The position numbers and the translations under genes were made by a program. DNA of 64,000 nt from Acidobacteriota bacterium (GTDB lineage Bacteria > Acidobacteriota > Blastocatellia > Pyrinomonadales > Pyrinomonadaceae). The notes beneath the pieces were generated by a model. It was not told the origin of the DNA, did no database searches, and saw nothing but the letters and a program-made list of their open reading frames with translations. This document shows positions 1 to 8,241 of the stretch, one piece after another (positions within the stretch are counted from its first letter, which is position 1; every line of letters begins with the position of its first letter). Where the stretch lies: assembly GCA_023389035.1 (NCBI GenBank), contig JAEWFC010000004.1:137087-201086 (forward strand). Reading direction: 5' to 3'.

Positions 1-234
1 ATATTCGACAACCACGGTGCGCAATTTTCCTATGACGATTCCGTCATAGATACTGTGGCTAGCCGCTGTACGGATGTGGACAGCGGCGCTCGGAATGTTT
101 ACAACATTTTGACCGGCACTCTACTGCCGGAAATGAGCGGAGAGGTCCTTTCTAGGATGGCTAGCGGAAGCGGAATTCAGAAGGTGCACGTCGGCGTTGG
201 CGAAAACGAAAGGTTCGTTTACGACATCGCCTGA
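1..234 (+). CDS. tssH: Type VI secretion ATPase ClpV/TssH, C-terminal fragment
   Basis: The first frame is open from base 1 to a TGA at 232-234, about 77 residues. It reads as the D2 small domain of a ClpB/ClpV-type AAA+ protein: the stretch with SRCTDVDSGARNVYNIL followed by TGTLLPEMS matches the conserved segment where Clp proteins carry C-x-E/D-V-x-S/T-G-A-R-N and L-L-P. ClpV disassembles contracted TssB/TssC sheaths in the cytoplasm so that subunits can be reused. The vgrG gene follows after 24 bases and DUF4123 and PAAR genes come next, so ClpV is preferred over the chaperone ClpB. The 5' part lies outside the window. Confidence 0.85.
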   Translation: MFDNHGAQFSYDDSVIDTVASRCTDVDSGARNVYNILTGTLLPEMSGEVLSRMASGSGIQKVHVGVGENERFVYDIA

Positions 235-258
235 TGCACCAAAGGTTGGCGGATATAT

Positions 259-2952
259 ATGCGACTATCACAAGACGGCAGGATGATGAACATCCGAACC
301 CCGCTAGGCAAGGATGTCTTGCTTTTGGCCGCTTTCGAAGCGACCGAAGAAATGTCGCGTCCATTTTCAGTCGTTGTCGAACTCCTTCACGAGGGAACCC
401 CGGGCGGTGAGGACGTACACGCTGTCGATCCCGCAACCATTCTCGCGAGATCCGTTACCGTTGAGCTTGAGCAGCGTGACGGTACAAAGCGGCTATTCAA
501 TGGGATCGTCAACCGATTCGAGCAGCGTAACCGCGACGATCGATTTACGCATTTCCAGGCAGAGATCGTGCCTTCCTTTTGGTTATTGTCGCAGGTCACC
601 CAAAGCAGGATCTTTCAAAACCTTACGGTGCCCGAGATATTGACAAAGGTTCTAGACGGCTTGAACCTTTCATGGAAGTTACAGGGTACCTACGAAAAGC
701 GTAACTACTGTGTTCAATACCGCGAGACGGATATGGATTTCGCGATGCGTCTCATGGAGGAAGAAGGTATATTTTTCTTCTTTGAACATTCAGACGGGTC
801 GCATGCAATGGTACTCGGTGATGTCGCCGGATCTTATGGGACATGTCCGGGCAAGAGCACGGTGTCTTTTGATCTGAATCTTTCGCGAGTTGAGGATTTT
901 GTGCCACTGGTTCGAAGCTGGGTGGTGAATTACCGGTTGCAGACCGGTAAAGTGACGCTCTGGGACCACAATTTTGAACTACCATACAAGCGGCTGGAGG
1001 CTACCGAGAACTCGCTGTTCCCACTTGAGGGAAAACAGGCACTCGAGAGTTACGACTATCCCGGCAGATACGCTCAGAAATTCGACGGGATCGATAAAGG
1101 CGGCGGCGAACAAGCATCTGCCCTCTCAAAGGTCTTCAGTGAACGCTCGCGCGTTGCAAAGCAGTCGATCCAGGCGATCGATTCGCGTTACCAGATCATT
1201 AGCGGAAATGGCGACTGCTCCTCCTTCACAGCAGGCCACAAGTTTACGTTGGAAGATCATCCGCTCGGGTCTAACAATGCTCAGTATGTCCTTACGACCG
1301 TTTCTCACGCGGCGACGCAAAGTCCGGACTATGTTTCAGAGGACACTGCGCTTGACCCCTACGACAACTCTTTTACATGTATCCCGGTCGGCAGCAATGT
1401 GATCTTTCGACCAGGTCAGATCACTCCAAAACCCATCGTCCCGGGTGCTCAAACAGCCACGGTCGTCGGACCATCGGGCGAAGAGATATTCACGGATAAG
1501 TACGGCCGCGTGAAGGTTCAATTCCATTGGGATCGCGACGGCCGAAACGATGCGGACAGTTCGTGCTGGATACGTGTAGCTCAGACCTGGGCCGGTAAGA
1601 AATGGGGGACGATGTTCATTCCGCGTATCGGAATGGAGGTTGTCGTCGGCTTTCTAGAAGGTGACCCGGATCGCCCGATCATTACAGGATGCGTGCCAAA
1701 TCCGGACACGATGCCTCCGTACACGCTTCCGGACGAAAAAACGAAGTCTACTATCAAAACCAACAGCAGTAAGGGCGGCAACGGTTTCAATGAACTTCGT
1801 TTCGAGGATAAGAAAGGCAGCGAGCAGATCTTTATCCATGCCGAAAAAGATCTCGATATTCGGGTTAAGAATGACAAGAAAGAGATCATTAAGAACGACC
1901 GGCACATCATCGTCGAAAAGAATTCCTATGAGGAAGGCAAAGGTGATTCCCATAACAAGCTGAGCGGCAACTACAATTCAGAAATGTCCGGCTCGTCATC
2001 AACAAAGGTCGGTGGCGATATTGACACAAAAGTCGGCGGAAAGGTCGCCTATGATGTCGGCAGCGAGATCCATCTGAAGGCCGGAATGAAAGTGGTTATC
2101 GAGGCGGGAACGCAGATCACCTTAAAAGTGGGCGGAAATTTCGTCGACATCGGTCCGGCTGGTGTTTCGATCAAAGGAGCGATCGTAAATATCAATAGCG
2201 GCGGTGCAGCCGGCTCAGGCAGCGGGTGCAGCACCACAACACCAACTGCACCGAAAGAAGCAGTTGATGACAAGCCGGGTGAACAAGCAAGCAAACCACC
2301 GCCGCCGCCCGGGAGTGGAAGTTCAGGCGCAGCTGCAGCCATGTCAGGGGCTGCTGCGTCGGGTGCTCCAACAGTTGAATCAGGAACCGGTGTTGGGTCC
2401 GCCGGAAGCGGTGGATCGTCTGGAGCAGGTTCGGGCGGAAGCGGATCGGCGGCAGGAACGGGCAGCGGTGACGCGGGTGCCGGAACATACGGAATGGGGC
2501 ACGGCGGAGCTCAGGAAGGCGGATCACAAGGCTCCGCTCCTCCTGCAGGGCCTGCTGCTGGGGGCGTCGCCGGGATTGGGGCACCTCCCGGATCAGGGAC
2601 TAGTGGCGGCGGGTCAAGTGGCACGTCCGGGCAAGGCACGGGAGATAGCGGATCAGCGTCGGGCACAGGTGCCGGTGACGCCGGTACCGGAACATATGGA
2701 ATGGGACACGGTGGCGCTCAGGAAGGTGGATCACAAGGCCAGACTCCACCAGCCGGACCTGGCGCGGGAGGAATCGCTGGAGATTCCAATTCATCCACTG
2801 GATCCGAATCGGGAAGCTCAGGCGACGCAGCCGGAACCGTTCCGCCGGCCGCCGGGTCTGATGGGGGCGCCGCGCCCGCGGAACATGGCGACCTCAAAAA
2901 TCGATGGGCGGATGAAGATCCAGAAATTGTACCGCCGACAGGAGGATTTTAA
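259..2952 (+). CDS. vgrG: VgrG/TssI spike protein with Gly/Ser-rich C-terminal extension
   Basis: 897 residues. The N-terminal ~390 residues resemble the phage gp27/gpD-like hub. Residues about 405-490 are the gp5-type OB region, with TDKYGRVKVQFHWDRDG and a following W-x-R-V-A-Q-x-W-A-G-x-x-W-G block. Residues about 540-640 are the beta-helical needle (repeats such as TKVGGDI, AGTQITLKVGGN). From about residue 650 the protein changes to a 250-residue Gly/Ser/Ala/Pro-rich tail that contains two copies of a block with GTYGMGHGGAQEGGSQG, at residues about 742 and 811. VgrG trimers form the puncturing tip of the T6SS tube. The tail is unusual and ends in a non-repetitive NRWADEDPEIVPPTGGF. An internal start at MMNIRTPL (bases 283-288) is possible. 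The gene sits between clpV and a DUF4123 gene. Confidence 0.93.
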   Translation: MRLSQDGRMMNIRTPLGKDVLLLAAFEATEEMSRPFSVVVELLHEGTPGGEDVHAVDPATILARSVTVELEQRDGTKRLFNGIVNRFEQRNRDDRFTHFQAEIVPSFWLLSQVTQSRIFQNLTVPEILTKVLDGLNLSWKLQGTYEKRNYCVQYRETDMDFAMRLMEEEGIFFFFEHSDGSHAMVLGDVAGSYGTCPGKSTVSFDLNLSRVEDFVPLVRSWVVNYRLQTGKVTLWDHNFELPYKRLEATENSLFPLEGKQALESYDYPGRYAQKFDGIDKGGGEQASALSKVFSERSRVAKQSIQAIDSRYQIISGNGDCSSFTAGHKFTLEDHPLGSNNAQYVLTTVSHAATQSPDYVSEDTALDPYDNSFTCIPVGSNVIFRPGQITPKPIVPGAQTATVVGPSGEEIFTDKYGRVKVQFHWDRDGRNDADSSCWIRVAQTWAGKKWGTMFIPRIGMEVVVGFLEGDPDRPIITGCVPNPDTMPPYTLPDEKTKSTIKTNSSKGGNGFNELRFEDKKGSEQIFIHAEKDLDIRVKNDKKEIIKNDRHIIVEKNSYEEGKGDSHNKLSGNYNSEMSGSSSTKVGGDIDTKVGGKVAYDVGSEIHLKAGMKVVIEAGTQITLKVGGNFVDIGPAGVSIKGAIVNINSGGAAGSGSGCSTTTPTAPKEAVDDKPGEQASKPPPPPGSGSSGAAAAMSGAAASGAPTVESGTGVGSAGSGGSSGAGSGGSGSAAGTGSGDAGAGTYGMGHGGAQEGGSQGSAPPAGPAAGGVAGIGAPPGSGTSGGGSSGTSGQGTGDSGSASGTGAGDAGTGTYGMGHGGAQEGGSQGQTPPAGPGAGGIAGDSNSSTGSESGSSGDAAGTVPPAAGSDGGAAPAEHGDLKNRWADEDPEIVPPTGGF

Positions 2953-3011
2953 GTGCATTTGACTTACTACAGTTAGGTTTCGACGCATTTGAAATATAGG
3001 TGTTTGTAACA

Positions 3012-3518
3012 ATGGAGCGCGAAAAGCTAAAACAACATCTGTTTACCGAGGGCACGCGATTGTTCTGCATCCTCGATGGGGCTTCGGTGCCCCAGCTTCC
3101 GATGCAGCTATACAAGATGCAGGCTACGAACGAATGTCTGTTCAAGGGCGATCTTGAGCCTGACATGCTGTATGTAGCACCCTTCGTGGTTCATCTTCCG
3201 CCAGAGGACAAGTTCACTGAATGGGTCTTTAGCGAAGGTTTCGGCAAGCACTGGGGTATTTTCGTGCAGAGCCGTCGGTCGATGAATGAGATGCGAAGGC
3301 ACTTCAGGTCGTTAGTTAATGTTTACGATGAAGACGCTCGATCATTGATCTTTCGTTTTTACGACCCGCGAGTGCTGAACAAATTCTTGCCAACGTGCGA
3401 TGCAGCACAGTTACGACAGTTCTTCGGCGACATGGATGCGTTCTATGCTGAGGACGGACCGAACCTTATTCGTTTTCGTCTGGATAAGGGGCGATTGGAA
3501 ACAAAGGAATTGAACTAG
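3012..3518 (+). CDS. DUF4123 family T6SS adaptor
   Basis: 168 residues from ATG 3012; a GTG at 3000 in the same frame would add four residues. The sequence has the DUF4123 pattern: an N-terminal L-F-C-I-L-D-G-A, then a middle L-x-Y-V-A-P-F-V-V-H-L motif, a G-x-H-W-G-I-F-V segment, and the R-F-Y-D-P-R-V-L block followed by F-F-G-D-M-D. DUF4123 proteins (Tap/Tec chaperones) load cargo onto the cognate VgrG. Its place between vgrG and a PAAR gene is the usual one. No transmembrane segment is seen. It is probably in one operon with vgrG; the 59-base gap shows no terminator. Confidence 0.88.
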   Translation: MEREKLKQHLFTEGTRLFCILDGASVPQLPMQLYKMQATNECLFKGDLEPDMLYVAPFVVHLPPEDKFTEWVFSEGFGKHWGIFVQSRRSMNEMRRHFRSLVNVYDEDARSLIFRFYDPRVLNKFLPTCDAAQLRQFFGDMDAFYAEDGPNLIRFRLDKGRLETKELN

Positions 3519-3525
3519 AGGACAT

Positions 3526-4020
3526 ATGCCGCCTGCCGCGAGAATTACTGACAACGTCGCGCATCCGCTGCCGCCTGTACTAACCGGTGGGCCGACCGCA
3601 GTTACCGTTATCATCGGATATCTGCCCGCTTGGCGTGGAGTTAATCCGGCTGCGGCAGCGGCGATGCAGGCCGCGAAAGCCGTGTCCGACGCGGTTATAA
3701 AAACGGCCGAGGCCGCGACACTTGCGGCAGCGGGAACGCCGGCCGCTCCTGCCGCGAAAGCGGCGGAAGAGGTTGCGAAGGCAACAGCAGCTGCGGCAAT
3801 GGGTAGTGCGATTTCGGCCGCTGCGGGCGGGTCCGACATTCACAGCTGTGCTACGCCGCTTCCGACGCCGCCACACGGACCCGGGATCGTCATAACGCCA
3901 TCGAAGACAGTCATGATCGCCAATTTTCCGGCTGCAAGATTGGGCGATACCATCTTAGAGGCCGTTGGTCCCCCGAACAAGATCGTGAAGGGCTGCCCGA
4001 CGGTAATTATTGGCGGATAG
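3526..4020 (+). CDS. PAAR-domain spike tip protein with Ala-rich insertion
   Basis: 164 residues; ATG at 3526 with an AGAGGA Shine-Dalgarno just upstream, 7 bases after the DUF4123 stop. The start (AARITDNVAHP, then TGGPTAVTVIIGYLPAWR) and the end (HGPGIVITPSKTVMIAN, AARLGDTI, KIVKGCPTVIIGG) form a PAAR fold that sharpens the VgrG tip. Between them lies a roughly 65-residue Ala-rich helical stretch (residues about 42-106), longer than the usual linker in PAAR proteins. No C-terminal toxin domain follows, so any effector would be recruited non-covalently. It fits the T6SS cluster. Confidence 0.88.
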   Translation: MPPAARITDNVAHPLPPVLTGGPTAVTVIIGYLPAWRGVNPAAAAAMQAAKAVSDAVIKTAEAATLAAAGTPAAPAAKAAEEVAKATAAAAMGSAISAAAGGSDIHSCATPLPTPPHGPGIVITPSKTVMIANFPAARLGDTILEAVGPPNKIVKGCPTVIIGG

Positions 4021-4038
4021 GGTCTTCGGGATAGAAGT

Positions 4039-4446
4039 ATGTTCGTGATCAAGACTGCACAGCTTCAGCAATTCATCGCTGCCGACGACAACGAGCTGGC
4101 GGCTGTCATTGCCGACGCTTTAAAGGCTGCCAACGGTACCAGGGTCGCGGAATACGACCGCGAACGTTTATTACAAATGTCGGTGATCGGTATCGCCCGA
4201 GCTCGTTCACACGGACTGACGCGCGCCGAGGACATCGCCGCATTCGTCGCGGTGATGGTCGAGGTCGCTCCCCGGTTTGACGAACAATCGGAGATCTCCG
4301 GGATATTGAGTGATGATACTTTCTCCCCGCAAGCTCGATTTTATCAGCTGTTCGAGCGGGTGACGCCTGAGGCGTGGGCCGATGCTCAAAAGAAATACGA
4401 CGACACCTTTTGGTTTTGCGATGAAGCCACCGGAGGAGCAAAATGA
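4039..4446 (+). CDS. T6SS-associated hypothetical protein
   Basis: 135 residues, 18 bases after the PAAR stop. The opening FVIKTAQLQQFIAADDNEL followed by a mostly helical middle (VIADALKAANG, IGIARARSHGLTRAEDIAAFV) resembles the small helical proteins often found next to PAAR/DUF4123 genes in T6SS loci. I cannot name its function. It has no signal peptide and no membrane segment. The stop overlaps the next gene in an ATGA junction, which argues for translational coupling. It could be a component of effector loading or an immunity-type protein; neither is shown by the sequence. Confidence 0.7.
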   Translation: MFVIKTAQLQQFIAADDNELAAVIADALKAANGTRVAEYDRERLLQMSVIGIARARSHGLTRAEDIAAFVAVMVEVAPRFDEQSEISGILSDDTFSPQARFYQLFERVTPEAWADAQKKYDDTFWFCDEATGGAK

Positions 4447-4703
4447 CAGCGATCGAAAGAGGCGAATCGGGCGGCCAGAACATCACCGAGCGGATCGCTC
4501 AGTGGGAAGAACAGGTGTCAAAGCTCGGTAAGGAGCGCGAAGCTAAACCTACCCCTGAGTTACAGAAGGAACTTCAGCGGAAGTTCGACACTTTACTTCA
4601 CCTGAAAAACATCGCGAAAGGCGATCCAGGTGAGCGTGCCCTTCGTGCAGCTGAAACAGCAAGGCGGCTTACGCTTGACAGAGCGATCAAGCAGGTTGAT
4701 TGA
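4443..4703 (+). CDS. Small coiled-coil hypothetical protein, end of T6SS operon
   Basis: 86 residues. The ATG at 4443 overlaps the TGA of the preceding gene (ATGA), so it is probably translated by re-initiation. The protein is highly charged with a likely helical middle (WEEQVSKLGKEREA, LQKELQRKFDTLLHLKNI) and no signal peptide. No family recognised. It ends 3 bases before the convergent fumarase gene, and no terminator fits between them. Confidence 0.62.
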   Translation: MTAIERGESGGQNITERIAQWEEQVSKLGKEREAKPTPELQKELQRKFDTLLHLKNIAKGDPGERALRAAETARRLTLDRAIKQVD

Positions 4704-4706
4704 TCG

Positions 4707-6089
4707 CTAAGGCCGCGTCATTGCTTCGGGTACCACCAGCTCGTCGAATTTTTCTTCAGTCAGCAATTCGAGTTCTACAGCCGCCTCTTTTAGAGAGATG
4801 CCTTTTTTGTGTGCGTGTTTAGCAAGCTTCGCGGCATTGTCGTAACCGATGTGCTGATTGAGCGCCGTTACCAGCATCAGCGAATCGTTCAAATAGCGAT
4901 CGATCTGTTCCCGGTTCAGTTCGATGCCCGCGATGCAATAGTCCACGAATCCATGGCAAGCATCGTGTATCAACCGGACCGAGTGCAGGAAATTGTGGAT
5001 CATCACGGGTTTGAAAACGTTCAGCTCGAAATTTCCCTGCGACCCCGCAAAACCGATTGCGGCATCGTTACCAAATACCTGCACGGCGACCATGGTCATC
5101 GCTTCTGATTGCGTCGGATTGACCTTTCCGGGCATTATCGAGGAACCGGGCTCGTTCTCGGGCAAGGTTAACTCGCCGATCCCGCAGCGCGGCCCCGAAG
5201 CCAGCCAACGTATATCGTTTGCGATCTTCATCAGCGAACAAGCCAACGTCTTCACCGCTCCGGAAGCAAAAACGAGTTCGTCGTGCGCGGAAAGTGCGGC
5301 GAACTTATCCGGATGTGACTTGAAAGGAAGTCCGGTAAGCTGAGCGATCTTCTCTGCTGCCCGCGCGGCGAACTCGGGATGAGCATTAAGACCGGTTCCG
5401 ACAGCAGTACCGCCGATCGCCAGATCCATCAAACCGGGCAAGGCCATTTTAAGGCGATCGATATCCCGATCGATCAGGTTTGCCCAGCCGCCGAATTCCT
5501 GGCTGACCGTCACGGGAGTAGCGTCTTGCAAATGCGTCCGGCCGATCTTTACGATCCCATCGAACTCCGCCGCCTTCGCTTTGATCGCTTTGCTTACATT
5601 CTCGACCTCCGCGATAAGGGCGGTAGCCCGCTCCGCCGCGGCAATGTACATCGCTGTAGGGAACGTATCGTTAGATGACTGTGATTTGTTTACGTCGTCA
5701 TTAGGATGGATCGGCACCTTAGAACCCATGTCTCCGCCCGCGATCTCGATCGCACGGTTCGAGATCACTTCATTGGCGTTCATATTGGTCTGGGTTCCCG
5801 AACCGGTTTGCCAAACCCGTAGCGGAAAGTGGTCGTCGAGCTTACCGTCGATCACCTCATCGGCAGCCTGAACGATAAGTTTCATCTTGTCCTCGGGCAG
5901 CTTGCCCAGGTCGAAGTTTACGATCGCTGCGGCTTTTTTCAGGATGCCGAGGGCACGAATGATCTCGCGTGGCATCACGTCGAAGCCTATGTTGAAATGC
6001 TTGAGCGATCGCTGCGTTTGAGCTCCCCAATAAACACTCGAGTCGACCTCGATCTCGCCCATCGAATCTGTTTCAATACGATTTCCCAT
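4707..6089 (-). CDS. fumC: Fumarate hydratase class II
   Basis: 460 residues, the usual length for the class II, iron-independent enzyme. It interconverts fumarate and L-malate in the TCA cycle. Diagnostic segments in order: TGSGTQTNMNANEV (residues about 95-108), HPNDDVNKSQSSND (about 128-141), GRTHLQDATPV (about 183-193), and the signature GSSIMPGKVNPTQ (about 315-327) that carries the mobile catalytic-serine loop. The ATG at 6089 is preceded by AGGGATAA. It stands alone, convergent with the T6SS operon. The aspartase family is related, but the overall match favours FumC. Confidence 0.96.
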   Translation of the reverse strand: MGNRIETDSMGEIEVDSSVYWGAQTQRSLKHFNIGFDVMPREIIRALGILKKAAAIVNFDLGKLPEDKMKLIVQAADEVIDGKLDDHFPLRVWQTGSGTQTNMNANEVISNRAIEIAGGDMGSKVPIHPNDDVNKSQSSNDTFPTAMYIAAAERATALIAEVENVSKAIKAKAAEFDGIVKIGRTHLQDATPVTVSQEFGGWANLIDRDIDRLKMALPGLMDLAIGGTAVGTGLNAHPEFAARAAEKIAQLTGLPFKSHPDKFAALSAHDELVFASGAVKTLACSLMKIANDIRWLASGPRCGIGELTLPENEPGSSIMPGKVNPTQSEAMTMVAVQVFGNDAAIGFAGSQGNFELNVFKPVMIHNFLHSVRLIHDACHGFVDYCIAGIELNREQIDRYLNDSLMLVTALNQHIGYDNAAKLAKHAHKKGISLKEAAVELELLTEEKFDELVVPEAMTRP

Positions 6090-6132
6090 AGTTATCCCTA
6101 TCCCAAGAGCGCTCTGTACAGTTACCGGCCGG

Positions 6133-6561
6133 CTATTTTCTAATGACCGTTTCTATCGGCAATCCGGCTTCCCGCCAAGCCGCGGTACCGCCGGTTATGC
6201 TTATCACTTCCTTAAACCCGTTGGCCGAAAGTATATCTGCCGCTTCTTTTGACCGCCGCCCCGTCTCACAGATGATGTAGACCGGCTCGTTCTTTTCCAA
6301 GCGGTCGTACCGTTTTGGCAGCTCATCCAGCGGTATATTTATTGCCCGCGTCGCATGGCCTGCCGAGTATTCTTCGGCCGTGCGAACGTCTATGAACTGC
6401 GAATATGCTCCCTCGACCTTCGGCAGTGCATTTTGCGGACTGATCTCACTTATGGAGCCACCGCCTGCAACGTCGTTTTTCTCGGGATCTTTCACACCTG
6501 CGCAGCCCGCTAACAACAGCAAACAGATCTGTATCAATCCTACTAAAGCCTTCGATCTCAT
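6133..6561 (-). CDS. Rhodanese-domain lipoprotein
   Basis: 142 residues when started at ATG 6561, chosen because GGGAGG lies 7-8 bases upstream and the protein then begins with a lipoprotein signal ending in LLLAGC, with Cys20 as the lipidation site. A single rhodanese domain follows (FIDVRTAEEYSAGHATRAINIP), with the active-site loop ICETGRRS carrying the catalytic Cys. Such proteins transfer or bind sulfane sulfur in the periplasm. It lies 19 bases after the Crp/Fnr regulator stop and is probably cotranscribed with it. The family assignment is firm; its substrate is unknown. Confidence 0.86.
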   Translation of the reverse strand: MRSKALVGLIQICLLLLAGCAGVKDPEKNDVAGGGSISEISPQNALPKVEGAYSQFIDVRTAEEYSAGHATRAINIPLDELPKRYDRLEKNEPVYIICETGRRSKEAADILSANGFKEVISITGGTAAWREAGLPIETVIRK

Positions 6562-6580
6562 AATGTCCTCCCACCGCTGA

Positions 6581-7285
6581 CTAAAAAGTCTCGCTGTCGC
6601 GCCCGGCATAGGCTTCGAGAGCGGCTACATCGGTCAATGTAACGCGCTTACCCTTTATGGTCACAAACCCTCGTTGCTGCAGGCGCGTCATGACCCTGCT
6701 CACGACCTCGCGAACAGTCCCGATCCGCGCGGCTATCTGATTCTGCGTAAGCGGCAGTACAAAGCTCACCGTCTCCGAACCATTAGCATTTTGCTTGCCC
6801 GCTTCTTCCAGAAGCAGTTGTGCAATACGTTGGCCAACCTCGCGGAGACTTAACGATTCGACCAGCTCGGCGCAATTTCTAAGCCGTTTAGCAAATAGCC
6901 TCGCAGCGGATAAAGCTATCTGCGGATAACGCAGCGAGGCCCGCATCATTGCGTCCTTCGGAATAAACAGAAGGGTCGAGTCTTCTTCCGCCGCGACAGT
7001 TGACGGATAATTCCCTTCATCGAAGAGCGGCAATTCGGCGATCGTCGTGACCGCTTTCTCAACGTGAATGATCTGTTCACGCCCGTCGATACCGGTTCGA
7101 AAAGCTCGTACCGAGCCTGCCGCGATAACAAACAGGCCTGAAGGATTATCGCCTGCAAAAAACAGTATCTCGTTTCGTGCCAGGCGTTTCTCGCCGGCCT
7201 CGCGGGCGAGCGTGGCGAGTGCTTCGTACTCCAGCGATGCGAATAGCGGGGCCTGCTTGAGAGTGGAAACCTTGTCTGTTGGCAC
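6581..7285 (-). CDS. Crp/Fnr family transcriptional regulator
   Basis: 234 residues from a GTG at 7285. Residues about 15-125 form a cyclic-nucleotide-binding-type beta roll (ILFFAGDNPSGLFVIAAGSV). Residues about 150-225 are the Crp winged helix-turn-helix, with LPLTQNQIAARIG followed by the recognition helix VREVVSRVMTRL. The helix keeps Arg192, Glu193 and Arg197, the CRP-like arrangement that reads GTGA half sites. There is only one Cys, so a Fnr-type 4Fe-4S cluster is unlikely. It is divergent from the RIC gene, and a GTGA-N6-TCAC palindrome lies between them, so autoregulation and control of RIC are likely. The effector (heme, NO or nucleotide) cannot be read from the sequence. Confidence 0.9.
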   Translation of the reverse strand: MPTDKVSTLKQAPLFASLEYEALATLAREAGEKRLARNEILFFAGDNPSGLFVIAAGSVRAFRTGIDGREQIIHVEKAVTTIAELPLFDEGNYPSTVAAEEDSTLLFIPKDAMMRASLRYPQIALSAARLFAKRLRNCAELVESLSLREVGQRIAQLLLEEAGKQNANGSETVSFVLPLTQNQIAARIGTVREVVSRVMTRLQQRGFVTIKGKRVTLTDVAALEAYAGRDSETF

Positions 7286-7339
7286 AACAAAATCTTATAT
7301 GCTGCGGGTTCGGACGCCAAATGCAAAAAATTCACGATG

Positions 7340-7355
7340 GGTGACTTTAGTCACC
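7340..7355. promoter_or_regulatory. Crp-type operator palindrome
   Basis: GGTGACTTTAGTCACC is a perfect inverted repeat (6-bp arms, 4-bp spacer) whose core GTGA-N6-TCAC matches the Crp-class half-site. It is centred between the divergent Crp/Fnr gene (start 7285) and the RIC gene (start 7412), about 55-57 bases from either start codon. The regulator's recognition helix has the R-E-x-x-x-R pattern expected for this site. Binding itself is inferred. Confidence 0.6.
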
Positions 7356-7411
7356 TACAGCACTCCCGTGATCCGATAACTTAGATCAAGGACCTGGAGG
7401 CCTAAGAAATA

Positions 7412-8188
7412 ATGAATTTAGATCTGAACACCAAAACAGTAAGAGAGTTGGCATTGGAAATGCCGGCAACCACCCGTGTATTTGAGAGCCTAAAGATCGA
7501 CTATTGCTGCGGCGGCCGAAAGCCTATTGCCGAAGCCGCTGAATCGGCCGGTGTCGACCTGTCGACGCTGAGCAAAATGCTTGAGAACGTCTTTAATGGC
7601 GGCACGGTCGATGCGGACTCCGTCGCACCGGAAAAGCTCGATCCGTCGAACTTGATCGACCACATCGTGTCGAAGCATCACCTTTACACGCGCGATGAGC
7701 TTGTTCGCTTAATGCCCTTGGCGGAAAAGGTTCGCGATCGCCACGGTGATCATCATCCTGAGCTTTTTGAGCTTCAAAGCATTTTCCAGACGCTTTCTGA
7801 CGAACTGCTTGTGCATATGCGGAAAGAAGAGGCCGTGCTGTTCCCGTTCATCAAACAGATGCAACTCGCGGCAGACGGACTTTTCCCGGCGTATCCGCCG
7901 CATTTCGGAACTGTGCAAAACCCGGTTCGAATGATGATGATGGAACACGATGCGGCGGGCGATATGCTGAAAAAGATGCGGGAGTTGACCGCAGATTATA
8001 CGCTGCCCGAGGGAGCATGCCCGAGTTACACCGCGTTATTCCACGGAATTCAGGAGCTGGAAAAAGATCTTCACCAGCATATACACCTCGAAAATAATGT
8101 TCTATTCGACCAGGCGGTCGAACTGGAAACCAAGGTATTCGGAAGCGGGAATGTCGCTGCTGAAAGCTGCTGCGGGGCTGGCAAGTAG
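7412..8188 (+). CDS. ric: Iron-sulfur cluster repair di-iron protein, RIC/ScdA/YtfE family
   Basis: 258 residues. The N-terminal ScdA domain (residues 1-60) has TRVFESLKIDYCCGGR, with the hallmark D-Y-C-C-G-G. The rest is a hemerythrin-like four-helix bundle whose His/Glu ligands are visible in DHIVSKHH, HGDHHPELFEL, HMRKEEAVLFPF, MMMEHDAAGD and DLHQHIHLENNVLF. RIC proteins restore Fe-S clusters damaged by nitric oxide or peroxide in the cytoplasm. GGAGG lies upstream of ATG 7412. The C-terminus ends in a Cys pair (ESCCGAGK), which is unusual. A strong terminator follows. Divergence from a Crp/Fnr regulator fits the common NO-responsive arrangement. Confidence 0.93.
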   Translation: MNLDLNTKTVRELALEMPATTRVFESLKIDYCCGGRKPIAEAAESAGVDLSTLSKMLENVFNGGTVDADSVAPEKLDPSNLIDHIVSKHHLYTRDELVRLMPLAEKVRDRHGDHHPELFELQSIFQTLSDELLVHMRKEEAVLFPFIKQMQLAADGLFPAYPPHFGTVQNPVRMMMMEHDAAGDMLKKMRELTADYTLPEGACPSYTALFHGIQELEKDLHQHIHLENNVLFDQAVELETKVFGSGNVAAESCCGAGK

Positions 8189-8208
8189 GCTGCGAACGGT
8201 CCCGTAAT

Positions 8209-8236
8209 AAGGGCCCATTTTCGGGCCCTTTTTTAT
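8209..8236 (+). terminator. Rho-independent terminator after RIC gene
   Basis: AAGGGCCC, a six-base loop and GGGCCCTT form a perfect 8-bp stem followed by a run of T. It begins 21 bases after the RIC stop codon. Confidence 0.9.
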
Positions 8237-8241
8237 TTGTT

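Noticed and set aside
2204..2962. A 252-residue frame overlapping the VgrG tail on the plus strand
   Set aside because: It is the out-of-frame reading of the repetitive Gly/Ser tail and contains only low-complexity sequence.
7370..7389. A second inverted repeat TGATC-N10-GATCA in front of the RIC gene
   Set aside because: The spacing does not fit the Fnr-type TTGAT-N4-ATCAA or Crp sites, and 5-bp arms are common by chance.
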